From Desulfosarcina widdelii (GTDB lineage Bacteria > Desulfobacterota > Desulfobacteria > Desulfobacterales > Desulfosarcinaceae), in the NCBI RefSeq assembly GCF_009688965.1, contig NZ_AP021875.1, positions 5,580,001-5,644,000 on the forward strand: a stretch of DNA of 64,000 bases. The letters run 5' to 3'. The notes under the pieces are model-generated. The model worked only from the letters and a program-made list of their open reading frames with translations. It searched no databases and was not told where the DNA came from. Positions 17,211 to 24,526 of the stretch are shown here, piece after piece. Position numbers and translations under genes: made by a program. Position 1 is the first letter of the stretch. Each line of letters opens with the position of its first letter.

Positions 17211-17245
17211 TGGTGGAGGCGGCGGGAGTCGAATCCGCGGTAGAG
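17211..17245 (-). other. 3'-end fragment of tmRNA gene (ssrA), probable attachment-site end of an integrated element
   Basis: Read on the minus strand this gives GCGGATTCGACTCCCGC followed by CGCCTCCACCA, the T-arm and acceptor 3' end typical of tmRNA with encoded CCA. No tmRNA body or tag reading frame is found upstream of it (17246-17540), so only the 3' end is present. Integrases often use the 3' end of ssrA and leave such a fragment at the far junction. Because the native terminator lies on the low-coordinate side, the inserted element should extend to higher coordinates. Confidence 0.6.
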
Positions 17246-17432
17246 ATTTTGCTGTCCGTCTAAAAAACGTATAAATCCAAGTAATTATTAAATAACATTT
17301 CAACTTTCTGTCTGACCAAAGCCCGTATAAGTTCATCGAAGTCCAGCGAAATTCAGCCAATTTGGTGAAAGTTTGGTGAAAGTAGCTGGATTTGTAACGC
17401 AAACTTTTACCTGACAAAATAGTCTAAATTCA

Positions 17433-17463
17433 AGGCTCACCCTTATGGGGTGGGCCTTTTTTA
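17433..17463 (+). terminator. Rho-independent terminator
   Basis: GGCTCACCC-TTAT-GGGGTGGGCC followed by six T. It lies 80 bases upstream of the first island gene and ends transcription entering from the left; no plus-strand gene directly precedes it, so its own gene may have been lost. Confidence 0.65.
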
Positions 17464-17542
17464 TGGCCAAATTCAGAAATCTATACCTGGTCGAATTGGA
17501 CCCACAGCAGTCCAAATATAAAAATAAAAATTGGAGGGAACA

Positions 17543-18919
17543 ATGGAACCACTGTTAATCGACCTTACAAAAACACAGCGTGACCTATTTGAATATCAAC
17601 CGGACCATCACCACAAAGACTCCAACAATTTTCAGATAACACATGCAAAGCTATTGCACCCAGCCATCGATTTTAAACCGGAAGGCATGGTCATCGGCTT
17701 TAGTATTTTGGTCGAAGGTGAGGACGGAGCGGAAGAACGAAATATTCACATAGTTTGCGATGACCAAGGATTTCGGATGGAAGCAACCAATCATGTTCTT
17801 TTCCTTGGTAAACAGAAATATCTCTTGAAAGACACTATTTCGCCGCCCTTAGTTAACGACAGATGGGTTTTGGAAAAAATGGTGAGCAATTTAAGCAGTC
17901 CTGCTTATCCAAGCGATATTTTCGAAACAATCAAATTGACCATCCAACGATACGCCGATCTACAAGATGACGGGCACTACGGGTTAATTGCGGTCTGGGC
18001 TATATCCTCCTATTTCACGCACCTCTTCCCGGCATTCCCATTTCTGCTATTTTTCGGCCCGAAGGAGTCGGGTAAATCAAAAGTATTGGAAATTATAAAC
18101 TTAATGGCCTTCAATCCGGTCAAAGTCAAAACTATTTCCGAAGCCGCTTTATGCGACACTACAGACGGCTTGCGAGGTACGGTGCTGATCGACCAGGCAG
18201 AAGCGCTACCATTTAATATGGTCGGCTTGCTCGCTGATTCATACAAAAAGGCGGGAGCCAAGCGGCGTATCATCGGGCACAGGGATGGAAAGCGAGTAAT
18301 CAGGGAATATTCGGGATATGGCCCGAAGGCGTTTGCGACTACGAAAGCATTGGATCCAGATTTAAAGGATCGCTGCTGCCAAATCCTTATGCAGAGGTCG
18401 GTCAAGCCTCTGCCTGATATTTTTGGGTATGAGCCGGAGTGGGCGGCAATTCGGGACATGTGCTACCGTTTTCTTCTTCTAAAATGGCACGACGTTCAGT
18501 CAGCGTACATGCAAATACCCTTTACCGGCAACCGCAAGGGTGAGCTGTGGAGGCCATTAGAATCCATTTTGCGTGTCCTCAAGGTCCCCCAACGGGAATT
18601 TGAATACATCAAGCGCGCATTTGAACAAGGTACCGAAAAAACAAAAGATCGGCTATCGGATGTCGAGGAAGCACTATTTGATGTGCTCCTGGACCAGGCT
18701 CGGCATAACCAAAAATTCGAGATGACCACACACGACCTTGTTGATAAACTAAAAATGCAACTTGATAGAAGGGAATGCCCGACACCACAAGGTCTGGGCA
18801 ATCTAATCGCGATATATAATCTGGCCGATGACAAGAAAAAACGGACGCGGCAAAAATTGGTCCATTATCTTTTCAGCGCCGACAGAGTGAAAGATCTTGC
18901 CAGCCGATACCTTGATTAA
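17543..18919 (+). CDS. P-loop ATPase/helicase-like protein of mobile elements
   Basis: A 458-residue protein starting at ATG 17543 behind GGAGGG. The N-terminal 140 residues are an uncharacterised beta-rich domain. The central ATPase core (about 155-330) has Walker A in FFGPKESGKSKVLEII and a Walker B-like TVLIDQAEAL in which the usual acidic residue after Asp is Gln. An Arg-rich segment (RCCQILMQRSVKPL) follows. It resembles ATPases of the primase-helicase type (DUF3631-like) encoded in integrated elements and prophages, probably acting in element replication. It is the first gene of the AT-rich island. Confidence 0.6.
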   Translation: MEPLLIDLTKTQRDLFEYQPDHHHKDSNNFQITHAKLLHPAIDFKPEGMVIGFSILVEGEDGAEERNIHIVCDDQGFRMEATNHVLFLGKQKYLLKDTISPPLVNDRWVLEKMVSNLSSPAYPSDIFETIKLTIQRYADLQDDGHYGLIAVWAISSYFTHLFPAFPFLLFFGPKESGKSKVLEIINLMAFNPVKVKTISEAALCDTTDGLRGTVLIDQAEALPFNMVGLLADSYKKAGAKRRIIGHRDGKRVIREYSGYGPKAFATTKALDPDLKDRCCQILMQRSVKPLPDIFGYEPEWAAIRDMCYRFLLLKWHDVQSAYMQIPFTGNRKGELWRPLESILRVLKVPQREFEYIKRAFEQGTEKTKDRLSDVEEALFDVLLDQARHNQKFEMTTHDLVDKLKMQLDRRECPTPQGLGNLIAIYNLADDKKKRTRQKLVHYLFSADRVKDLASRYLD

Positions 18920-19130
18920 AAAGATAGACGGCAACGGTGGAATCAGGAAAATCAAATGGAACCACTTATACCATGCTGATGGTTCCACCTTAACGCTCTG
19001 TAATATTAAACTTTAATTACAATGTGGAACATGTGGAATGGGTTGTAGGCAGCATACCCAATTTCGCAAACAAGGAGGTGATGCCAATGTAGAAAAGTAA
19101 AACGGAAAAAGTGCTCTGTCTTTCGGGTGG

Positions 19131-19165
19131 CCAATCCAGTTACGGGGATTGGCTTTTTTGTTTTT
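19131..19165 (+). terminator. Rho-independent terminator upstream of the DUF5131 gene
   Basis: CCAATCC (19131-19137) pairs with GGATTGG (19146-19152), followed by CTTTTTTGTTTTT. Just upstream, a strong AAGGAGGTGATGCC precedes ATG-TAG at 19087-19092, so the whole stretch could be an attenuator-like leader. Confidence 0.7.
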
Positions 19166-19190
19166 AAGGCATTACCACAGGAGGTCGAAA

Positions 19191-19910
19191 ATGGCAGAAA
19201 ATTGCAAAATTGAATGGACGGATCGTTCCTGGAATCTGGTAACGGGATGCAGCAAGATTAGTCCTGGTTGCATGCATTGCTATGCCAAACCAATGGCACA
19301 CAGGCTTCAGGGCATAGGGTTGGAAAAATATCGAAATGGATTTGAGGTCACCACCCATGAACACATGCTAGTGAAACCTACCGAATGGCGCAAGCCAAGG
19401 ATGATTTTCGTCAATTCCATGGGTGATCTGTTTCATCGATCTGTTCCCGATACCTTTATTAAAAAGGTGTTTGAAGTGCCTCAGCAAGCGCCACAGCATG
19501 TGTATCAGTTCTTAACGAAAAGATCACAGCGACTGGCAGATCTGTCTTTACAGTTGCCATGGCCGGAAAATGTCTGGATGGGGGTTAGTGTGGAGACTGC
19601 CGACTATCTTTTCAGGGTCGATCATCTACTTGAAACCCCGGCTCACGTCAAATTCATCTCTTTTGAACCGCTGTTGGGACCGATCCCGGATCATGATTTG
19701 ACCGGTATTGACTGGGTGATCGTGGGTGGTGAATCCGGACCAGGTGCAAGGCCAATGAGAAAGGAGTGGGTCATCGACATTCGAGATCGATGCCTGGATC
19801 TTGATGTCGCATTCTTTTTCAAACAGTGGGGTGGTGTGAAGAAGAAGCAGAGCGGAAGATTGCTGGAAGGGCACACCTGGAACCAAATGCCTGAAGCAAA
19901 GTTTGCATAA
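19191..19910 (+). CDS. DUF5131 (phage Gp37/Gp68) family protein, radical-SAM-like
   Basis: The 239 residues match the Gp37/Gp68 (DUF5131) family: IEWTDRSWNLVTGCSKISPG at the N-terminus, then GCMHCYA, IFVNSMGDLFH, VYQFLTKRSQRL, WMGVSVE and WVIVGGESGPGARPM. The Cys pattern CSKISPGCMHC resembles an Fe-S binding site of radical-SAM-like enzymes. The true substrate is unknown. ATG 19191 follows AGGAGGTCGAAA. A terminator separates it from the ParB-like gene downstream, so it is probably an independent unit within the island. The three-Cys partner (TcmP) often found beside this family is not present here. Confidence 0.85.
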   Translation: MAENCKIEWTDRSWNLVTGCSKISPGCMHCYAKPMAHRLQGIGLEKYRNGFEVTTHEHMLVKPTEWRKPRMIFVNSMGDLFHRSVPDTFIKKVFEVPQQAPQHVYQFLTKRSQRLADLSLQLPWPENVWMGVSVETADYLFRVDHLLETPAHVKFISFEPLLGPIPDHDLTGIDWVIVGGESGPGARPMRKEWVIDIRDRCLDLDVAFFFKQWGGVKKKQSGRLLEGHTWNQMPEAKFA

Positions 19911-19932
19911 ATCAATACTGGGTTAACAGCAA

Positions 19933-19965
19933 AAAGGCCGATCCCGAAAAGGGGAGGCCTTTTTT
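19933..19965 (+). terminator. Terminator between DUF5131 gene and ParB-like gene
   Basis: AAGGCC-GAT-CCC-GAAA-AGGGG-A-GGCCT followed by six T, 22 bases after the DUF5131 stop. Confidence 0.75.
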
Positions 19966-19990
19966 AATGTCAAAAGCAGGGGGATACAAA

Positions 19991-21268
19991 ATGATTACCG
20001 CCAAATTAGAATCAAGTTTTACACCGTCAAATTTGAATAAGGAGACTGCCGCCGGCTTTGCAGCGTTGGATCAAAAGTTTGTTCAAGTTCCCAAGGAAAC
20101 CAAAGAAGAGCTGTTCGTCAAGGAACTTAAAATTGATTATTCCGGCGAGCAAGATATGCGTGAAATTAAAATTTCCGATATTTTCACTCCGCCGGCATTC
20201 ATACGAAACAATTACAATAATCCGTTTGAAGACCTGGAAGCCTTGGATAATCCGGAGCCGGTAAAAGTCGTTATTGCCGATGATGTGAAAGGATTTTTCA
20301 TCATAAGTGGTCAAAGGCGACTGGAATTTCAAAAATCAAATAAACAAAAAAAGATAAGGGCAATAATCGTTGGCAAGGTGGTGTGTCGGTCACAAATTGC
20401 AATGGCGCGTGCGTTGAATATGACCCGGTTTATAAGGTCAGCAAACACACTGGAGTTGGTTGCCGGCCTTTTAGGCCTTTATGAAATTATCATTGATGAT
20501 TTTGGAAAGGAGGCATTTTTTTCCCATGGAGGCAGCCGCAAGGGTGAGAACAAAGGGGAAAAGCTAAGCCTCAGTCAATACATATCGAATATATTGGGAT
20601 TAAAGAAATCGACTGTGACCGCCCTGATGAATTTCGGACACCATGTTGGCCCCTATGGCTTGGCCGGGTTGGGTTACCATGGGGATGTACAGAATTTGTC
20701 GATCAGAACCATCAATCAAATTAATGCCAAGCTTAAAGCCGATAATTTGTCCAAAAAGCTCAGTGAAATGTTTCACTCATTGCAAGGCGCTAAAGCCACT
20801 GAGACTGAAAGGATAAAAGCTTGCGGTAACCTAGCTCACCAAATCATCATTGATCAAATCGCGGCTCTCGCAGAAAACGACATTAACGACGAGGAGGATG
20901 AAACGTTTGAACAGATTGATCTTGATCCATCTGACTACAATTTGCCCCCAAAACGTGACAAAAAGGATTCAGCTCAAGAGGCTGAAGGTGGAAGTCCTGA
21001 TGGTGATGCCGAGGATCGTTCAGCGGAAAAAGGCGATGATGAAAATATGGATTCTAACTTTGAAGATGAGGTTAAGAAAACATTAAAGTTTCTTAAAAAA
21101 TTTAAATATCTGTTGCCGCAATTCGAGAGTGCGCTTCGAGGTATCAATCAAATGGAAAAAACATTCCAAGACAAATTGGGTAAAGAGTTACAAAAGTTCA
21201 ACACCGATGCCGAGAATATGATTTCTTTTATAAAAAGAAGGATTACGGACATAAAACTATGTGGTTAG
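19991..21268 (+). CDS. ParB/sulfiredoxin-like domain protein paired with TGT-like enzyme
   Basis: A 425-residue protein starting at ATG 19991 behind CAGGGGGATACAAA. Residues about 50-130 form a ParB-N/Srx-like domain with the box FFIISGQRRLEFQKS, corresponding to the GxRR motif. A helical DNA-binding part follows (SLSQYISNILGLKKSTVTAL), then a highly acidic linker (about 300-355) and a coiled-coil tail. In ParB proteins this fold binds CTP; in DndB/DpdB-like proteins it accompanies DNA modification. Its 3' end overlaps the possible upstream start of the TGT-like gene, so the two form an operon and probably act together. Confidence 0.75.
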   Translation: MITAKLESSFTPSNLNKETAAGFAALDQKFVQVPKETKEELFVKELKIDYSGEQDMREIKISDIFTPPAFIRNNYNNPFEDLEALDNPEPVKVVIADDVKGFFIISGQRRLEFQKSNKQKKIRAIIVGKVVCRSQIAMARALNMTRFIRSANTLELVAGLLGLYEIIIDDFGKEAFFSHGGSRKGENKGEKLSLSQYISNILGLKKSTVTALMNFGHHVGPYGLAGLGYHGDVQNLSIRTINQINAKLKADNLSKKLSEMFHSLQGAKATETERIKACGNLAHQIIIDQIAALAENDINDEEDETFEQIDLDPSDYNLPPKRDKKDSAQEAEGGSPDGDAEDRSAEKGDDENMDSNFEDEVKKTLKFLKKFKYLLPQFESALRGINQMEKTFQDKLGKELQKFNTDAENMISFIKRRITDIKLCG

Positions 21269-21345
21269 TAGCCAACCAACTGACTCGAAATATGGATCGC
21301 CCCAATGAAATTCTCAAGATCCATGGATGCGGAGGGAAAGATAAA

Positions 21346-22434
21346 ATGAGATTGATTTATACACCTGCTTTAAGCAGTAATTATTTAATCATTTTCAGCT
21401 ACATTCATCACTGTTTCATCAATATAGTTAGATCGAAACCTTCTGACAGTATGCTCAAGGGATTGGAGATTTATCCCTATTTGTTAAGTGATAGTGGTGG
21501 ATTCCAGATTTATAAAAGCATCCTTAAGATATTCAACGGTGAAAGATATGAAGAGGTAGATGTAATACCGGGTGTTGGTATCCACAGACGTAATGGCGTT
21601 CTTGTTATTGATCCGATAGATCTTTGTGAAAAATACGGAACCCTAAATATCAAATGCGGGTTCACTCTTGATTTTCCAATAGTTTTTGGGTCACCAGATG
21701 AATACGAAGATCACCTCATTAAATCCTACGAGTGCGCTGAAATAATGTTTGATTGCCGTGACGATTTTTGTCCGGATACCAAACTTTTTATACCACTTCA
21801 TTTTTCAAGCAAGGATCAATTGCATCGTTATTATTATAAAATGTCAACGCTTACTCCTGACGGTTACGCTTTTCCTGTGCGGGATGATACAAGCTGGGAA
21901 TATCTTATGAAGATAGCTTATGTGCTCAGCTTCCTTCATCACAGGGGGGTGCGTTTTGTTCACATGCTTGGCAGCTGCAAGCTCGAAATAATCGTTATCG
22001 CTGCTGCAGCCATAGCGCTTGAAATGTTTGAGCGGATAACGTTCGATTCCAGCACATGGGATACTGCCCGCCATAAACCGCCTAAATACCTTCAGCCAAA
22101 CACCCTAAAACAGCAAGACATTCGTAACCTAACCGTTTTCAGGCCAATGCTTCCAAAATCGTTAAGCCAACAATTGAGAGGGTATGAAAAATATTTGCCA
22201 AGATCATATTTTTATAAATTGGTTTTGCTGAACAATGTTCTCAATGTTAACCGCTTAACACGAAAGATTGTAGAACTTTCCGGAGATATCGAGCAGCTAA
22301 AGTGGTTTGTCAAAATCAATGCAGATTACAAACTACTGAGTGAAATGTTGATACATGCCATTGAATTTTTGCAGGTAGCCGCAGTTAAGGACTACAAGTA
22401 TATTGAAAGAAATTTCGGCTACATTTGGTATTGA
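21346..22434 (+). CDS. TGT/DpdA-like guanine transglycosylase homologue
   Basis: The protein carries the tRNA-guanine transglycosylase signature PYLLSDSGGFQIYKS, an Asp-bearing strand GFTLDFPIVFG and a late motif MLGSCKLEIIVIAAAA, then FDSSTWDTA, in the order seen in TGT and its DNA-acting relative DpdA. I prefer ATG 21346 (362 residues) because GGAGGGAAAGATAAA precedes it; ATG 21259, overlapping the ParB-like stop, gives 391 residues. The zinc-site CxCxxC of canonical TGT is not visible, so it is divergent. TGTs swap guanine for a 7-deazaguanine base in RNA; DpdA does so in DNA. With a ParB-like partner in a mobile island, a DNA substrate is the likelier guess. Confidence 0.75.
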   Translation: MRLIYTPALSSNYLIIFSYIHHCFINIVRSKPSDSMLKGLEIYPYLLSDSGGFQIYKSILKIFNGERYEEVDVIPGVGIHRRNGVLVIDPIDLCEKYGTLNIKCGFTLDFPIVFGSPDEYEDHLIKSYECAEIMFDCRDDFCPDTKLFIPLHFSSKDQLHRYYYKMSTLTPDGYAFPVRDDTSWEYLMKIAYVLSFLHHRGVRFVHMLGSCKLEIIVIAAAAIALEMFERITFDSSTWDTARHKPPKYLQPNTLKQQDIRNLTVFRPMLPKSLSQQLRGYEKYLPRSYFYKLVLLNNVLNVNRLTRKIVELSGDIEQLKWFVKINADYKLLSEMLIHAIEFLQVAAVKDYKYIERNFGYIWY

Positions 22435-22446
22435 TGAAGAGTCTAA

Positions 22447-22680
22447 CGGGTTTATTAGGCCGTGGACAGCTTTAGCGGTCTGCATGGCGGTCCGGATGCG
22501 GCGCTTTCCCTCGGCGGCCACTTCCTCTTCGTGCAGATAGCCAAGGAAGAACGGGTATGAGTCATGGATCGCCTCGGATTGCGAGATAATGGTATTAAGT
22601 GCCACGGCGGCCCAGGACAGCTTGAACAGGCTTAGATTATCCTGTAGGCGGTCATTAATCAGCTGTTCCATGACACTCAT
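22447..22680 (-). pseudogene. IS21-family istB remnant (N-terminal part)
   Basis: On the minus strand from ATG 22680 the frame reads like the N-terminal domain of IstB-like helper ATPases (AVALNTIISQSEAIHDSYPF, then EEEVAAEGKRRIRTAMQTAK) and then loses similarity, continuing into unrelated sequence. The ATPase domain is absent. The fragment is GC-rich in an AT-rich surrounding, and the stretch to about 22870 looks like the adjoining istA end. It is a dead insertion-sequence scar next to the TGT-like gene. Confidence 0.65.
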
Positions 22681-23398
22681 CCAGTGGTCAGGCGCTCATA
22701 GCCGGTCAGCGGCTAATACATCACCGGAGGGAAAAAACTCTTACTGGTCGATCCCCGGGTGGCAGCCCCTTATCGGCTGAGCCTTATCGCGCTTGAGTTG
22801 CTTGTATAAGAGGCGCTAGCCTACCAGGTGGTGGAGAACGATTATGCGCACACCCACGGACGTGTAAGCTACCGTTGATTGCTTAAAAGAAAGTTTGTCA
22901 TGCTTGTGAGATAAAAATGTAAAACAACTTTAAGCAAAAATATGAACTACACTCGAAGATACATTAATATAACTAATGAAACCTATATGTTGTACATCAT
23001 TAAGATAGCTGGGAGGTTGTTTTAGGTTCCTAATTTTTAATCATATTATATTGTAAAAATATAAATAACAGTGAATTGAATTCATGCCTGTGTCATTGGA
23101 TGAACAGCTCGAAAGGTCACAACAGGGCATAGCACTGGTTATTTTCAGATTTTATTGGCCTATAGCAGTGAAAAACACACTTAAGGATGCTCAAAAGCAA
23201 GGAATTTCGTCTTATTTATTATATTATATTAATACAGTAGATAAATACAAATTTTAGAGAGTACATTTTCCATCATATTACGTGATATCTTGCTATCGTT
23301 CATTCCATCCTCTTTGTTTTTACATTAGCAAAGATCCGTATCCATAAAGTATACCGTCTATAGAGTAAATATTCGTATATTATCGGAAGGAGTTGTAC
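22681..23398. other. Non-coding stretch: IS21 scar then AT-rich upstream region of the Rep-like gene
   Basis: 22681-22870 is GC-rich and probably the rest of the IS21 scar. 22870-23398 is strongly AT-rich with no credible coding frame; it could contain a replication origin or iterons for the Rep-like protein, but I cannot point to a clear repeat set. Confidence 0.4.
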
Positions 23399-24394
23399 AT
23401 GAAGAAAATCAGTAAAGTAAGCGTTTCCATAGATCATATTACGTTAAGCAGTGATGATCGTAGCATGATAACTTTAGATTCAACCATCTTAAAGAAATAC
23501 AAATATGGTGGAAGAAAGCGAACGTATCAGGAAGGTCCAGAGCCAATGGCAAAAACCTATGAGTTTTTCCATGAGTTCAAGCATAAGAAGACTGGCAACA
23601 AACTGCATATTTTTATCGATAGATTTAATAAAGATAACTACAAAACTCTCTACCTCCCGAATCTAACCCTTAAATTCTTTTCGTCGTGGGACCATAATCT
23701 GTCATATGCTGAGGTGGTCCGGGTCAATAATCTGTTTACCGATAAATATAATGTCGGATTTGCAGTATCTGAGTTTCATGTAGCTGTGGACTTATACTTC
23801 AAAGGCAAGAAGAATCCTATTAAACAGCTGGCCGGTCTAATCAAATCCGGCCGGAAAATCGGTATGAAGCCGTCGGCAAGATATCCACATACCTATTATT
23901 CTCACTCTGAAGCAAGCATCTATTTCATGAGTGCATATGACAAAACACATCAGCTCAAAGCGGAAAAAGCCTTTCAATTATCGGGGAAAAGTTTGAAGGA
24001 TCTGGACAGATATCAGGTAGCCAGACTGGAGTCTCGATTCAATAACACTGCTTTAGGGCTGGTGCCATCTGTAGAAGAATTAGCGTCCAAGGATTTTAGC
24101 TATATTTATCCACAGTACCTTAAGATATTGCGTCCTGATCGTGACAAACTGGCCCGGCGTGGTTTCCACCCCAAGGAATACAAAGGTAAGGATTTAGTCG
24201 ATTTGCGGAGCATGTTGCGGGAGGAGGGCATTGTTAACAACTTTATTTATTATTTGAAAGATTACAAGCGACTGTCCCGACCAATCCGGACTGCGTTAAA
24301 AGTTTACCGGTGGGAACGACATCCGGATAAATATCCACTATCCAGGCCTTCGGTGAGAATAAAGCCCCAAAAAGTTCAATTCATCCGGCATTAA
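23399..24394 (+). CDS. Replication initiation protein-like (Rep_trans/RstA-type)
   Basis: A 331-residue basic protein starting at ATG 23399 behind GGAAGGAGTTGTAC. Features resembling plasmid and filamentous-phage replication initiation factors are SEFHVAVDLYFKGKK (similar to the RxDxxxD-type strand), a Tyr-rich centre (ARYPHTYYSHSEASIYFMSA) and YQVARLESRFNN, followed by a basic helical C-terminus. Such proteins nick the origin and start rolling-circle replication. The AT-rich upstream region and the helicase gene downstream fit a replicon module. The family call is tentative. Confidence 0.5.
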   Translation: MKKISKVSVSIDHITLSSDDRSMITLDSTILKKYKYGGRKRTYQEGPEPMAKTYEFFHEFKHKKTGNKLHIFIDRFNKDNYKTLYLPNLTLKFFSSWDHNLSYAEVVRVNNLFTDKYNVGFAVSEFHVAVDLYFKGKKNPIKQLAGLIKSGRKIGMKPSARYPHTYYSHSEASIYFMSAYDKTHQLKAEKAFQLSGKSLKDLDRYQVARLESRFNNTALGLVPSVEELASKDFSYIYPQYLKILRPDRDKLARRGFHPKEYKGKDLVDLRSMLREEGIVNNFIYYLKDYKRLSRPIRTALKVYRWERHPDKYPLSRPSVRIKPQKVQFIRH

Positions 24395-24526
24395 CTTCAT
24401 CCAAATCTGGCTCAGTTATCCATCAATAAAGTTCCTTAGTAGTTTGCTGGTAACCAAGGCGACCTGGAACAAGTGAGCCTATCCGGATAGCTGTTTCTAA
24501 ATATCCATAAAAGGGGGATTTACCAT

